NCBI RefSeq assembly: GCF_000147355.1
Contig: NC_014506.1
Span: 1,550,001-1,614,000, forward strand
Length of the DNA stretch: 64,000 nt
Origin: Sulfurimonas autotrophica DSM 16294
GTDB taxonomy: Bacteria > Campylobacterota > Campylobacteria > Campylobacterales > Sulfurimonadaceae
Direction of reading: 5' to 3'
The translations under genes were made by a program, and so were the position numbers. Below are positions 47,947 through 58,072 of the stretch, one piece after another. The notes under the pieces were generated by a model. The model searched no databases, was not told where the DNA came from, and worked only from the letters and a program-made list of their open reading frames with translations. Positions within the stretch are counted from its first letter, which is position 1. Every line of letters begins with the position of its first letter.

Positions 47947-48914
47947 TGTATAAAAACGAATTCGATAAACATATACAGAACAAGAGTATCTCAAACAGTT
48001 TTGTTTTCTTTGGTGAAAGTAGTTTTTTGATAGACATGTATACAAAAATGCTTACAAATATAGAAAACACAAATATACTCAGTTATTACCATGACGAGTA
48101 TGACTTTAATTCTGCAAAAGCCCATCTTTCACAGGGTTCACTTTTTGGAGATAGAAATATTCTCATCATTAAAAGTGAAAAAAAAGTTCCCAAAAAAGAG
48201 CTTGACATACTTTTAGAGTTATGCGATAAAAATCCGGACAATATTTTTGTATATGCCTATTATGGTTCAGATCATAAAACTTACAATAATAAAAAAGCTT
48301 TTGCCAAGACGAAGGCCATGAATGTAAGATTTTTTCATCCAAAAGAGTATGAAGCACAAAATATTGTTTTTCAACTTGCACAGGAAAAAAATGTCAATAT
48401 TGATAAGTTTACAATCTCACATCTGCTTAAAATTCATAACGGTGATGTCGCACTTGCATCAAATGAAATAGATAAATTTCGTGTATATGACAAAGCAATT
48501 ACAACAAAAGATGTCGACAATTTGGTTTATGGGCTTGCAAGTATTAATCTTGATGATTTTATAAAAAAATTGCTTGACAAAAAAGATTTTCGAGATGATT
48601 TACTAAATATACTAGAACATGGCGAAGATGAAATAAGAATTATCAGTGCTATAACTGCTTACTTAACGCAACTTTATATGTTTAATATTTACATTCGTAT
48701 AAACGGTGCGCCTAATGCTTTAGAAATTTTAGGTTACCCTGCTCCATCATTTATTGTTGAACAAAAAGCATCTGCAGCGATTAAAATCAAACCACAAACG
48801 TATTCAAAACTTCACGAGCTACTCTTAAATAGCGAACTTCAGATGAAAAGTTCAAATGTAGATAAAAGTGCAATTCTCCTTTCAAGCTTAATCCGATTAC
48901 AAAAACTGCTTTAG
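47946..48914 (+). CDS. holA: DNA polymerase III delta subunit
   Basis: This 322-residue protein has the delta-subunit pattern: an N-terminal degenerate AAA+ part beginning YKNEFDKHIQNKSISNSFVFFGESSF, then GSLFGDRNILIIKSEKKV, and a helical C-terminal collar domain. The central segment ISHLLKIHNGDVALASNEIDKF is a typical HolA sensor region. Delta opens the sliding clamp within the clamp loader. It starts one base into the rnr stop, so the two are coupled. Confidence 0.85.
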   Translation: MYKNEFDKHIQNKSISNSFVFFGESSFLIDMYTKMLTNIENTNILSYYHDEYDFNSAKAHLSQGSLFGDRNILIIKSEKKVPKKELDILLELCDKNPDNIFVYAYYGSDHKTYNNKKAFAKTKAMNVRFFHPKEYEAQNIVFQLAQEKNVNIDKFTISHLLKIHNGDVALASNEIDKFRVYDKAITTKDVDNLVYGLASINLDDFIKKLLDKKDFRDDLLNILEHGEDEIRIISAITAYLTQLYMFNIYIRINGAPNALEILGYPAPSFIVEQKASAAIKIKPQTYSKLHELLLNSELQMKSSNVDKSAILLSSLIRLQKLL

Positions 48915-48940
48915 AAAACTATTTTTAAATATTTATAGTG

Positions 48941-48946
48941 TATAAT
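48941..48946 (+). promoter_or_regulatory. -10 box (TATAAT) seven bases before the ATG of the Fur-family gene
   Basis: With standard spacing transcription would begin at 48953, exactly the A of the ATG. No Shine-Dalgarno sequence is visible, so the mRNA may be leaderless. Confidence 0.5.
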
Positions 48947-48952
48947 TACATT

Positions 48953-49360
48953 ATGAATAATTATACAGACATATTACGACAGCACCATTTAAAGGCAACG
49001 CCTCAAAGATTAGAAATTGCAAATGCACTTGGTTGTAATGGACACATGACAATAGAAAAGCTGTATGAAGTCATGTTAAAAAAGTTTAATTCAATTTCAC
49101 TTGCTACTATTTATAAAAATATTAATCTGATGATAGAGAATGCTTTTATACAAGAAGTAAAAATTCCAAATGAAAAATCAGTATATGAACTTACAAAAGA
49201 GATGCATTCACATATAGTATGCAGACAATGTAATGAAATTCATGACATTACACTGGACTTGTCGCAAACAGCACAACTTGCTTCACAAACTTCTCATTTC
49301 AAAATTGACAAAGCAGATTTGGTTTTATCCGGACTTTGTCAAAAGTGCCAACAGATTTAA
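48953..49360 (+). CDS. Fur-family metalloregulator (PerR/Fur-like)
   Basis: This 135-residue repressor has the Fur winged helix (ATPQRLEIANALGCNGHMTIEKLYEVMLKKFNSISLATIYKNINLM) and the dimerisation domain with the histidine metal site (EMHSHIVCRQCNEIHD). The structural zinc cysteines are C90/C93 and C129/C132, as in PerR and Fur. The pattern resembles epsilon PerR-type proteins more than Fur, but I cannot decide the metal or the regulon. I choose ATG 48953; a GTG at 48938 would add five residues across the -10 box. Confidence 0.88.
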   Translation: MNNYTDILRQHHLKATPQRLEIANALGCNGHMTIEKLYEVMLKKFNSISLATIYKNINLMIENAFIQEVKIPNEKSVYELTKEMHSHIVCRQCNEIHDITLDLSQTAQLASQTSHFKIDKADLVLSGLCQKCQQI

Positions 49361-49419
49361 CATACACTCAGAACAATTTCTGTATAATACAGCATTAATT
49401 TTTCCAAGAAGGAATACCA

Positions 49420-50346
49420 ATGCGTGGTTATAAGATTTTTGCTGGTTCTGCCAGTGTTGATTTTGCAAAAGAAATTTGTAGTATTTTAGATGTTCCATTA
49501 GCAAAAGCTGATGTTAAAAAGTTTAGTGATGGTGAAATTTCAGTTCAAATTGCTGAATCTGTTCGTGGTCGTGATGTGTTTATAGTGCAATCAACAGGGG
49601 CACCATCAAATGACAATTTAATGGAACTGCTGATTATGACAGATGCCCTAAAACGCTCATCTGCTTCAAGTATCACAGCCGTTGTACCTTATTATGGCTA
49701 TGCAAGGCAAGACAGAAAAGCTGCTCCCCGCGTACCAATTACTGCAAAACTTGTAGCAAATTTATATGAAACAGCAGGAATTGACAGAGTCGTTACTATA
49801 GATCTTCATGCAGGGCAAATCCAAGGCTTTTTTGATATTCCTGTTGATAATCTCTATGGTTCTATCACTTTTGAACAGTATATTAAAAGTAAAAATCTGA
49901 AAAATCCTATTATTGCTTCTCCGGATATCGGTGGTGTTGCACGTGCCCGTTATTTTGCAAAACGTATGAATTTAGAAATGGTTATTGTCGATAAACGCCG
50001 TGAAAAAGCAAATGAGAGTGAAGTTATGAACATTATAGGCGATGTTGAGGGTCATGACGTTATTATGATAGATGATATGGTCGACACGGCAGGCACAATG
50101 GTTAAGGCTGCAACTGCACTTAAAAACAAAGGCGCGACATCTGTTATGGCATGTGCAACACATGGTGTACTCAGCGGAAAAGCCTACCAAAATCTTGAAA
50201 ACGGTGAACTTGATGAATTAATCATCACAAATACACTAGAATCGCAACCCAATACCAAAATAAAAGTCTTGACAGTTGCACCGCTTTTTGCTGAAGTAAT
50301 TCGCAGAGTTTATCATAATGAGAGTGTTAACAGTCTTTTTGCATAG
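49420..50346 (+). CDS. prs: Ribose-phosphate pyrophosphokinase
   Basis: This 308-residue enzyme shows the PRPP synthase segments: [50 protein letters not shown], the catalytic [10 protein letters not shown] and the PRPP loop [12 protein letters not shown]. It makes PRPP from ribose 5-phosphate and ATP for nucleotide, histidine and tryptophan synthesis. A TATAAT at 49383-49388 and an AAGGAAT ribosome-binding site precede the ATG. It is followed by lepA after eight bases. Confidence 0.96.
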   Translation: MRGYKIFAGSASVDFAKEICSILDVPLAKADVKKFSDGEISVQIAESVRGRDVFIVQSTGAPSNDNLMELLIMTDALKRSSASSITAVVPYYGYARQDRKAAPRVPITAKLVANLYETAGIDRVVTIDLHAGQIQGFFDIPVDNLYGSITFEQYIKSKNLKNPIIASPDIGGVARARYFAKRMNLEMVIVDKRREKANESEVMNIIGDVEGHDVIMIDDMVDTAGTMVKAATALKNKGATSVMACATHGVLSGKAYQNLENGELDELIITNTLESQPNTKIKVLTVAPLFAEVIRRVYHNESVNSLFA

Positions 50347-50354
50347 GAATATCA

Positions 50355-52145
50355 TTGAAAAATATTAGAAACTTCTCAATCATTGCCCACATTGATCATG
50401 GGAAAAGTACCTTGGCCGACAGAATCATACAAGAGTGTGGTTCAGTTACTGAGCGAGAAATGGGCACGCAAATGATGGATACTATGGATATAGAACAAGA
50501 ACGTGGTATTACTATTAAAGCACAGTCAGTTCGACTTGATTATGTCAAAGACGGGGAACATTACATTCTCAATCTTATAGACACACCGGGCCATGTTGAC
50601 TTTTCATATGAAGTAAGTAAATCTTTGGCATCTTCTGATGGAGCATTGCTGATCGTTGATGCTGCACAGGGTGTGGAAGCCCAAACTATTGCCAATGTTT
50701 ATCTCGCGCTTGACAATGACCTTGAGATCATTCCTGTTATTAATAAAATTGACCTCCCAGCAGCTGATCCCGACAAAGTAGCTGAAGAAATAGAAACTTC
50801 CATAGGTATAGATGCTACAGATGCTGTACTCGTAAGCGCAAAAACAGGTGTAGGTATACGTGAGCTCATTGACGCGATTGTGGAAAGAGTGCCTGCACCG
50901 CAAGGTAATCCAGAGGCACCAACAAAAGCAATCATTTATGATTCTTGGTTTGACCAGTACCTTGGTGCCTTGGCTCTTGTTCGTGTATTTGATGGAGAAA
51001 TCAAAAAAAATCAAACTATCAAGCTGATGTCTAACAATGAAGAGCATCAAGTACTTGATTTAATGTATCCGCATCCTCTGAAAAAGATTAAAACACCGGC
51101 TATAAAAAGCGGTGAAATTGGTATTGTAGTTCTTGGTCTCAAAGAAGTAAGCGTTGTCAATGTTGGTGATACTATTACCGATGCGAAAAATCCTACAGCT
51201 GAACCGGTAGGTAATTATGAACCTGCAAAACCTTTTGTTTTTGCAGGACTTTACCCAATAGATACAGATAAATTTGAAGAGCTTAGAGATGCACTTGATA
51301 AACTCAAGCTTAATGACTCATCACTCTCTTATGAGCCTGAAACTTCAATAGCTCTGGGTTTTGGTTTTCGTGTAGGATTTCTTGGAATGCTTCATATGGA
51401 AGTTATCAAAGAACGTCTGGAGAGAGAATTTGGACTTGATTTAATCGCTACAGCACCCTCTGTTGTTTATCATGTCTACCTTAACAATGGTGATATGATT
51501 GAAGTACAAAACCCTTCAGAACTACCCGAAGTCAATCATATAGACAGAATTGAAGAACCGTATGTCAAAGCAACTGTTATTACACCAAGTGAATACCTTG
51601 GAAATATTATGAATCTTTTAGTATCAAAACGTGGTATTCAAAACAAAATGACCTATCTCAACGAAGACAGGGTTATGCTTGAATATGAAATACCGATGAA
51701 TGAAATCGTCGTTGATTTTTATGATACTCTTAAATCAATTTCTAAAGGGTACGCTTCTTTTGATTATGAACCGACAGACTTTAAAGAGGGAGACCTTGTA
51801 AAACTTGATGTAAAAGTTGCCGGAGAAGTCGTTGATGCACTGAGTGTCATAGTGCCAAGAACTTCTGCCCTTTCACGCGGACGGACACTGGTAAAAAACA
51901 TGAAAGAGCTTATTCCCCGCCAGCTTTTTGAAGTAGCCGTTCAGGCATCACTGGGTAATCAGGTAATTGCTCGTGAAACTGTAAAATCAATGGGGAAAAA
52001 TGTAACTGCCAAATGTTACGGCGGAGATATTACTCGTAAACGTAAACTACTAGAGAAGCAAAAAGCCGGAAAAAAACGTATGAAATCTATCGGTAAAGTA
52101 CAACTTCCGCAAGAGGCTTTTATGTCCGTTCTTAAGATGGACTAA
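50355..52145 (+). CDS. lepA: Elongation factor 4 (LepA)
   Basis: This 596-residue translational GTPase has the G1 loop [21 protein letters not shown] (G3) and NKIDLP (G4), followed by the EF-G-like domains. The LepA-specific C-terminal domain ends [24 protein letters not shown]. It acts on stalled or mistranslocated ribosomes at the membrane. The start codon is TTG 50355, with TAGGAAT about six bases upstream. It is co-directional with prs and comF. Confidence 0.96.
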   Translation: MKNIRNFSIIAHIDHGKSTLADRIIQECGSVTEREMGTQMMDTMDIEQERGITIKAQSVRLDYVKDGEHYILNLIDTPGHVDFSYEVSKSLASSDGALLIVDAAQGVEAQTIANVYLALDNDLEIIPVINKIDLPAADPDKVAEEIETSIGIDATDAVLVSAKTGVGIRELIDAIVERVPAPQGNPEAPTKAIIYDSWFDQYLGALALVRVFDGEIKKNQTIKLMSNNEEHQVLDLMYPHPLKKIKTPAIKSGEIGIVVLGLKEVSVVNVGDTITDAKNPTAEPVGNYEPAKPFVFAGLYPIDTDKFEELRDALDKLKLNDSSLSYEPETSIALGFGFRVGFLGMLHMEVIKERLEREFGLDLIATAPSVVYHVYLNNGDMIEVQNPSELPEVNHIDRIEEPYVKATVITPSEYLGNIMNLLVSKRGIQNKMTYLNEDRVMLEYEIPMNEIVVDFYDTLKSISKGYASFDYEPTDFKEGDLVKLDVKVAGEVVDALSVIVPRTSALSRGRTLVKNMKELIPRQLFEVAVQASLGNQVIARETVKSMGKNVTAKCYGGDITRKRKLLEKQKAGKKRMKSIGKVQLPQEAFMSVLKMD

Positions 52146-52155
52146 AGCATATTTT

Positions 52156-52731
52156 ATGAAATGTATATTGTGTGAAAGTTATGCCTTTACACATATATGT
52201 TCTACATGTCAGACAAACTTTCTTTCCCCCTCTCTATACAAAAGAAAACTCTCTAACGGTGTTAATATCATTTCTTTTTACAATTATGAAGAAATAAAAG
52301 AACTGCTTTTTACCAAACATACTGATATAGGTTTTTACATTTATAATATTTTGGCTCAACTCAGCTTTAAGAAATTTGCTGGGGAATTTCATACAAAAGA
52401 AAAATATATATCTTTAGCAGTGGATGATACAAGCAAAAGCGGCTATTCGCATACGGCAATATTAAACCATGCTCTTAAAACATATAATATCAACCCGCTG
52501 CATAATAAGCTTCGAGCGAAGAACAGTGTTTCATACTCAGGAAAGAGCAAAATGTTCAGGCAGGAGAATCCAAGAAATTTTCAATTAAAAAAGTTTAAAA
52601 GTGATAATATAATTTTGGTAGATGATATTGTTACAACAGGCCAAACGCTTACTCAAGCCTGTGCAAAAGTTGAAGAACAAGGCAAAACCGTCAATTTCTG
52701 CCTTACCTTAACAGATGTCAGTCTAAAATAG
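52156..52731 (+). CDS. comF: ComF-family phosphoribosyltransferase-like protein
   Basis: This 191-residue protein has an N-terminal zinc-finger-like CxxC pair (MKCILCESYAFTHICSTCQ) and a C-terminal phosphoribosyltransferase loop (IILVDDIVTTGQTLTQA). This matches ComF, which takes part in DNA uptake in naturally competent bacteria, although its biochemical role is unclear. It overlaps the convergent AsmA-like gene by nine bases. It hints that the organism may take up DNA, but no other competence gene is nearby. Confidence 0.85.
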   Translation: MKCILCESYAFTHICSTCQTNFLSPSLYKRKLSNGVNIISFYNYEEIKELLFTKHTDIGFYIYNILAQLSFKKFAGEFHTKEKYISLAVDDTSKSGYSHTAILNHALKTYNINPLHNKLRAKNSVSYSGKSKMFRQENPRNFQLKKFKSDNIILVDDIVTTGQTLTQACAKVEEQGKTVNFCLTLTDVSLK

Positions 52732-54744
52732 ACCTTTTAAAAGATTCCCGACATCTTTTCCTATTCTTTTTTGTATCTCTTTTTTAATAGCTTTCGTTGC
52801 CTCTTTTTTGATGATTTTTTTCGCATCTACTCCAATTTTTGGTCTGTTAATATTCCCTTTTAAAGTAACACTCAAAGGATTACCGTTAGCATTAATATCA
52901 ATTTTTGAATCAATTGTATTGGCTTTAGAGTCTACTCTTGTATTTTTGGTCTGAATTGATGATGTATTTGATTTTAAATCCAAGGAAGCAATGATTTTTT
53001 CTTTATTAATTTTTGCATTCACATCGCCTTTAAAATGTTGTTTATATAAATCAATATGTGCATACTGTTTTGTCAAATCAAGTACCTGATTACGCATAAA
53101 TGTACCATTTGAAAGCAAGCCTTTAAAATCACCTTTGGCATCGGCTAAATTATATACCAGTTTGCCGTCTATTGAAGATTTAAATACTTTTGGATAAATC
53201 AGCATATCTAGAATATCTAAAGTCTGCAATGCATTTAAATTTGCTACAAAATCATCGTTATGCAGTTTAGCATCAAGTTTTCCGCCGGCTACATTAGACA
53301 AAAGTGTGAAATTAAGATCTTTTGCTTTTTTTAACTCTCCATTTGCAGATAATGCACCTTTTAAATGTCTTTGCGTTGCAAAATAGAGTCTGTCAAGATT
53401 ATGAACCTTTACTTTATAATCACTTTTTAAAGAAGCATCTTTTGTATTAAAACGTGCCCCTTTAATATCAAAATTTGCAAGATTTGATACAAAGTTTAAT
53501 TTTGTATCTATTAAATTTTTATTTAAAGTTGTATAAGTGACAGCACTAAAAGTCGTTCTTGGTATTCTACTTTTAAACTTATAAGCTTTTGTTACATATT
53601 TTGAATCTACAACTCCCTTTGTTATCTGAGATTTTACAATACCGCTTAAATTTTTAGGATCAGCATTTGTAATTTTCACATTCATATTAAATAAAGCATC
53701 TGCGAAATGCGGCTGTTTTACCATATAAAGCAGTTTTTGAAGTTTTAAACCTTTTATATCAGCTTCAACGCTTTTAGGTGCAAAATCATGCAAAGTTGCT
53801 GAAAAAGTTGTATTTGAAGATGCTAAGTCACTTTTTCCTTTTATAACCATTTTTGCTTTATTCCCGTGGACAGTACCGTTGAGATTCAACTTTCCTCTGA
53901 TATCAGCCGAAGTTATTGGTTTTAGTACTGCCAACTCCTTTACATGTAACGCATACTTTGCATCAACCTTTAGAAGCTCGGGAACTATTTTACCGCCGGA
54001 AGTTATTTTTGCAAGATTAGAGTTTAATATATATGTATAGTCTACATTATCCCCTTTGAGTTTAGCATCTAAATTCATCGCAAAAGCCGTTGCGGGAATA
54101 GTAATATTAAAATCTTTTTTCATCACTCTTGAATTTAATTTCCCGTTTTTTGTAATTAGGAGAATATCACCATCAAGTTTATGCGGTGTAATATTTTTAA
54201 AATTAACATTTAAATTCACATCGGCACTTGCATACAATTTCTGATTGAGTATATGTAGCAAAGACTGTAAATCAGCTGTATCTACTTTTGCCATGATTGA
54301 ACTTGGATTTAAGTCTGTCATAACAACTTTGTAGTCTGTTTTACTTTTGGCAACATCACTCTTTCCTAAAACAGTAAAAAGCTTATCATTGCCTTTAACA
54401 GTTCCATCTGTAAAAAAAGAGTCCTGCAGCTGCATTGAAGTCAAAGGCTGCAAAGTTTTAAGCTCTTGTAAATTAACACTATACTTTACATCAAAAGATT
54501 TTGAAAAAATCGAATACGTTCCTTCAACTTTGATTGTATTATTCTTATTAAGCTGCAAAACTATTTGAAAATCATTTATCGACAAAGAAAAAACTTTCAG
54601 TTTTGAGTCAAGTTTTGTCTGCTCTTTAATTTTATCCTCTATAACAGACTTTATTATAGAATTTCCAAAACCTGTAAAGGCTGTAACATATACTGCTATA
54701 AGTATTGCAGCAACGGCACCAATTAACCAAGTTAAATATTTCAT
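52723..54744 (-). CDS. AsmA/TamB-like periplasmic protein with three internal repeats
   Basis: This 673-residue protein has one N-terminal membrane helix (MKYLTWLIGAVAAILIAVYV) and a long periplasmic beta-rich domain, as in AsmA-family phospholipid-transport proteins. I choose ATG 54744, preceded by GGAGA. The sequence contains three copies of a module of about 177 residues starting at about residues 88, 264 and 443, each with a Y-x5-L start, a G-(T/E)-(V/L) turn and a two-part beta layout. The tail is lysine-rich with a helix (KKIIKKEATKAIKKEI). It is divergent from grpE. Confidence 0.72.
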   Translation of the reverse strand: MKYLTWLIGAVAAILIAVYVTAFTGFGNSIIKSVIEDKIKEQTKLDSKLKVFSLSINDFQIVLQLNKNNTIKVEGTYSIFSKSFDVKYSVNLQELKTLQPLTSMQLQDSFFTDGTVKGNDKLFTVLGKSDVAKSKTDYKVVMTDLNPSSIMAKVDTADLQSLLHILNQKLYASADVNLNVNFKNITPHKLDGDILLITKNGKLNSRVMKKDFNITIPATAFAMNLDAKLKGDNVDYTYILNSNLAKITSGGKIVPELLKVDAKYALHVKELAVLKPITSADIRGKLNLNGTVHGNKAKMVIKGKSDLASSNTTFSATLHDFAPKSVEADIKGLKLQKLLYMVKQPHFADALFNMNVKITNADPKNLSGIVKSQITKGVVDSKYVTKAYKFKSRIPRTTFSAVTYTTLNKNLIDTKLNFVSNLANFDIKGARFNTKDASLKSDYKVKVHNLDRLYFATQRHLKGALSANGELKKAKDLNFTLLSNVAGGKLDAKLHNDDFVANLNALQTLDILDMLIYPKVFKSSIDGKLVYNLADAKGDFKGLLSNGTFMRNQVLDLTKQYAHIDLYKQHFKGDVNAKINKEKIIASLDLKSNTSSIQTKNTRVDSKANTIDSKIDINANGNPLSVTLKGNINRPKIGVDAKKIIKKEATKAIKKEIQKRIGKDVGNLLKGLF

Positions 54745-54823
54745 AATATTTCTCCATAAATTTTGTAATATAATGATACTCAAGATAAGCTTCACAATAG
54801 TTTTAAGTCACCAATAAGATAAA

Positions 54824-54844
54824 CTTGACAGTATTTGACTAAAG
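54824..54844 (+). promoter_or_regulatory. Upstream HAIR-like HspR operator near grpE
   Basis: CTTGACA-N7-ACTAAAG matches the HAIR consensus CTTGAGT-N7-ACTCAAG at 11 of 14 positions with exact spacing. It lies 49 bases upstream of a second, similar site. Confidence 0.6.
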
Positions 54845-54872
54845 TTAATTTATATAAAAAACAGAACTACTA

Positions 54873-54902
54873 CTTGACATTGTTACACTCAATGTGTATA
54901 AT
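54873..54902 (+). promoter_or_regulatory. Consensus promoter of grpE-dnaK overlapped by a HAIR-like operator
   Basis: TTGACA (54874-54879) and TATAAT (54897-54902) are perfect, with a 17-base spacer. A HAIR-like site, CTTGACA-N7-ACTCAAT at 54873-54893, covers the -35 and most of the spacer and matches the consensus at 11 of 14 positions. HspR binding would block the promoter. Confidence 0.75.
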
Positions 54903-54940
54903 ACGTTATCTTTTCAATAAAAAAGGAGAAATTAATAATT

Positions 54941-55474
54941 ATGTCTGATAAAGAAAATGTAAACAATAATAACGAAACGGATGCTAATGAAGTCGCTGCT
55001 GAGGCTGAAGCAGTTGAAAATGAATTAGATTTACTGCAAAAAGAACTTGCAGAGTTAAAAGACAAATATGCACGTGTTCATGCTGATTTTGATAATATCA
55101 AAAAAAGATTGGAACGTGAAAAATATACAGCGGTTGAATATGCAAACGAAAAATTTGCAAAAGATATGATACCTGTTGTTGATTCTCTTGAGATGGCTTT
55201 AAAATCTGCTGATTCTGATGCAGACCCACAAGAGCTTATGAAAAAACTTAAAGAGGGAATCGAGCTCACTCTGAAACAATTCACTACAGCGCTTGAAAAG
55301 CACGGTGTAACAATGGTATCACACGAAGAACCGTTTGATCCAAATATACACAATGCAGTACAAAGTGTTGACAGTGAAAATGTTGAAAGTGGAGAGATCG
55401 TCCAAACTTTTCAAAGAGGTTATAAGTATAAAGACAGACCTCTGAGAGAAGCTATGGTAGTAGTAGCAAATTAA
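54941..55474 (+). CDS. grpE: Nucleotide exchange factor GrpE
   Basis: This 177-residue protein has an acidic N-terminus (MSDKENVNNNNETDANEVAAEAEAVE abbreviated), a long coiled coil (ELAELKDKYARVHADFDNIKKRLEREK) and the GrpE beta domain (HEEPFDPNIHNAVQ, then FQRGYKYKDRPLREAMV). It exchanges ADP for ATP on DnaK. AAGGAG lies about 12 bases before the ATG. No hrcA gene precedes it, unlike the hrcA-grpE-dnaK operons of many relatives. Confidence 0.96.
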   Translation: MSDKENVNNNNETDANEVAAEAEAVENELDLLQKELAELKDKYARVHADFDNIKKRLEREKYTAVEYANEKFAKDMIPVVDSLEMALKSADSDADPQELMKKLKEGIELTLKQFTTALEKHGVTMVSHEEPFDPNIHNAVQSVDSENVESGEIVQTFQRGYKYKDRPLREAMVVVAN

Positions 55475-55584
55475 ATTTGCTTAATGCAACTTAGGTTGCA
55501 AAAATAATTTTTAAAACTTTGTATAATTACACCGTAATAAAAATTAAAAATAAACAAAAATAAAACAAAAAAAAGGAAGTTAAT

Positions 55585-57474
55585 ATGTCAAAAGTAATAG
55601 GTATAGATTTAGGAACAACAAATTCATGTGTGGCAGTATATGAAGGTGGTGAAGCGAAAATTATTCCAAATGCGGAAGGGAAAAATACAACTCCTTCGGT
55701 TGTTGCATTTACTGATAAAGGGGAAGTTTTAGTTGGTGACCCGGCAAAACGTCAAGCTATCACAAATCCAGATAAAACAATTTCATCTGTAAAAAGAATC
55801 ATGGGTCTCATGATGAATGAAGAAAACGCGAAAATTGCACAAAGCAAAGTAACATATAAAATCGTAGACAAAGATGGTATGGCAGCTGTTGATGTTGCAG
55901 GAAAAGTATATACACCGCAAGAGATTTCAGCAAAAATTCTTACAAAACTAAAAGAAGATGCTGAGTCTTTCTTGGGAAGCAAAGTAACTGACGCAGTTAT
56001 TACAGTTCCGGCATATTTCAATGACAGCCAAAGAAAAGCGACAAAAGATGCGGGTACAATCGCAGGACTGAATGTTCTTCGTATTATCAATGAGCCGACT
56101 GCATCAGCGCTTGCATATGGTTTAGAGAAGAAATCTGATGAAGATGTATTGGTTTATGATTTTGGTGGTGGTACATTTGATGTAACAACACTTGAAATCA
56201 GTGATGGTACATTTGAAGTTCTTTCAACTGATGGAAATGCATTCTTGGGTGGTGATGACTTTGACAACAAAATTGTTGACTGGTTAGCAGCTGAATTTAA
56301 AGGAAGTCACGGAATTGACCTTAAAAATGACAAAATGGCATTGCAACGTTTAAAAGATGCTGCTGAAAATGCTAAAAAAGAGTTAAGTTCAGCGACTGAG
56401 ACTGAAATCAACTTACCGTTTATCACAATGACAGAGGCTGGTCCACAACACTTAGTTGTAAAACTGACTCGTGCAAAATTTGAAGGTATGATTGACCCAC
56501 TTGTTGATGAGACAATGGATCACGTTAATACTGCGATGAAAGATGCAGACTTAAGCAAAGGTGACATTAAAGAAATCATCATGGTTGGTGGTTCTACTCG
56601 TGTTCCTTTAGTACAAAAAAGAGTTTCTGACTACTTTGACGGTAAAGAGTTGAACAAATCAGTAAACCCTGATGAAGTTGTTGCTGCAGGTGCTGCTATC
56701 CAAGGTGGTGTATTACGCGGTGATGTTAAAGATGTTCTTTTACTTGATGTTACTCCATTGTCACTTGGTATTGAAACACTTGGCGGTGTTGCGACTAAAG
56801 TTATTGAAAAAGGAACTACGATTCCTGTAAAAAAATCTCAAATCTTCTCAACTGCAGAAGACAACCAGCCAGCGGTAAGCATTAACGTTGTGCAAGGTGA
56901 AAGAGAATTTGCTAAAGATAACAAATCTTTAGGTCTGTTTGAATTGACTGATATTCCGGCAGCTCCTCGCGGTGTGCCTCAAATTGAAGTTACATTCGAT
57001 ATTGATGCAAACGGAATACTGACAGTTTCAGCAATGGATAAAGGAACTGGCAAAGAACAAAAAATTACAATCTCTGGTGCTTCAGGATTAAGTGAAGAAG
57101 AGATTAACAAAATGGTTCAAGATGCAGAAGCGCATAAAGCTGAAGATGAAGCTAGAAAAGCTGTTGTTGAACTTAAAAACCAAGCAGATGCATTGATTGC
57201 ACAAACTGAAAAATCAATGACAGAAATGGGTGAGAACCTTGCTGCTGATGAAAAAGCAAAAATTGAAGCAGCTATAACTGATCTTCAAGAAGTTCTAAAA
57301 GATGATAATGCTACAAAAGAACAAATTGAAGAAAAAGTAAAAGTACTTACAGAAGCTAGCCACAAAATGGCAGAGCAGATGTATAAAAAAGAACAAGGCG
57401 GTGAAGCTGGAGCAGGAGCTGACTCAGCGAAGAAAAAAGATGACGAGGATGTTATCGATGCAGAGATAGAGTAA
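55585..57474 (+). CDS. dnaK: Chaperone protein DnaK (Hsp70)
   Basis: This 629-residue Hsp70 begins [19 protein letters not shown] and shows the full set of ATPase motifs ([28 protein letters not shown]), the interdomain linker [18 protein letters not shown], the substrate-binding domain and the C-terminal lid ending [11 protein letters not shown]. It folds and protects proteins with GrpE and CbpA. AAAAGGAAG precedes the ATG. A 110-base gap separates it from grpE. A perfect 24-base palindrome overlaps the stop. Confidence 0.98.
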   Translation: MSKVIGIDLGTTNSCVAVYEGGEAKIIPNAEGKNTTPSVVAFTDKGEVLVGDPAKRQAITNPDKTISSVKRIMGLMMNEENAKIAQSKVTYKIVDKDGMAAVDVAGKVYTPQEISAKILTKLKEDAESFLGSKVTDAVITVPAYFNDSQRKATKDAGTIAGLNVLRIINEPTASALAYGLEKKSDEDVLVYDFGGGTFDVTTLEISDGTFEVLSTDGNAFLGGDDFDNKIVDWLAAEFKGSHGIDLKNDKMALQRLKDAAENAKKELSSATETEINLPFITMTEAGPQHLVVKLTRAKFEGMIDPLVDETMDHVNTAMKDADLSKGDIKEIIMVGGSTRVPLVQKRVSDYFDGKELNKSVNPDEVVAAGAAIQGGVLRGDVKDVLLLDVTPLSLGIETLGGVATKVIEKGTTIPVKKSQIFSTAEDNQPAVSINVVQGEREFAKDNKSLGLFELTDIPAAPRGVPQIEVTFDIDANGILTVSAMDKGTGKEQKITISGASGLSEEEINKMVQDAEAHKAEDEARKAVVELKNQADALIAQTEKSMTEMGENLAADEKAKIEAAITDLQEVLKDDNATKEQIEEKVKVLTEASHKMAEQMYKKEQGGEAGAGADSAKKKDDEDVIDAEIE

Positions 57475-57486
57475 TTACTCTATCTC
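57463..57486. terminator. Palindromic hairpin at the end of dnaK
   Basis: A perfect 24-base palindrome spans the dnaK stop codon and could form a long stem with a tiny loop. It lies between dnaK and the convergent NosL-like gene, and is followed by CACCCCTTTCTTAATT on the plus strand. Confidence 0.6.
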
Positions 57487-57496
57487 CACCCCTTTC

Positions 57497-58009
57497 TTAA
57501 TTAAAATCCTTTTTGGCAATCTGCCAAGCAGAATAAAAATCAACTATTTTTCCACCATTTTCAGCCTGAAAAACTTTTGCATCAGCTAAAGACTTAAAAG
57601 CATATTTGCTTACTCTACTCATAGTAGCAGGTTTTTTACTTCCAACAACATAGTAAGCTTCAGTTACCGGTATGAATTTTAAAGAACTCACATCAACAAC
57701 CTGAGGATTTTCAAGTTGGGCACCTTCTTTGATGTCTTTAGTCAAACAATGAATTGAGCAGTATTGATGCTCCACATCACCCTCTTTTGCAGCATGGCTT
57801 GTTTTATAGAATTTAACCAAATTCATGCCGCAGATATGGCAATATTCTCTGTTTTTACCTTTTTGAAGTAAAATTGCCTGCTCTCTTGAGACACTCTGAA
57901 ACATTTTATGCTTCATCTTTTTTACTTTAGACGGAGCTGCTTTCTTTGGTGCAGTACTGCACCCTGTTATCATCATTAACGATAGTGAAATAAGTATTAA
58001 TTTAAACAT
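57497..58009 (-). CDS. NosL-like copper-binding lipoprotein
   Basis: This protein of about 170 residues has a lipoprotein signal (lipidated cysteine at residue 17 in MITGC). Its NosL-like domain carries YCHICGMNL (cysteines 57 and 60 and methionine 62), then HQYCSIHC, and ends with a DFYSAW segment. NosL proteins bind Cu(I) and serve nitrous oxide reductase or other copper enzymes in the periplasm. No nos genes are in the window, so the client is unknown. I choose ATG 58009, preceded by AAGGAAGG, over an in-frame start at 58030. Confidence 0.8.
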   Translation of the reverse strand: MFKLILISLSLMMITGCSTAPKKAAPSKVKKMKHKMFQSVSREQAILLQKGKNREYCHICGMNLVKFYKTSHAAKEGDVEHQYCSIHCLTKDIKEGAQLENPQVVDVSSLKFIPVTEAYYVVGSKKPATMSRVSKYAFKSLADAKVFQAENGGKIVDFYSAWQIAKKDFN

Positions 58010-58072
58010 TAACCTTCCTTTATTTTTCAATATTTTATCAGTTTATTATTACATTAGTGTTAAGCTGACGTC

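Noticed and set aside
52156-52731. A competence island around comF
   Set aside because: Only comF is present; lepA, prs and an AsmA-like gene surround it.
54745-54795. Upstream start of the AsmA-like protein at 54795
   Set aside because: The added 17 residues have no ribosome-binding site, while ATG 54744 has GGAGA and begins the membrane helix.
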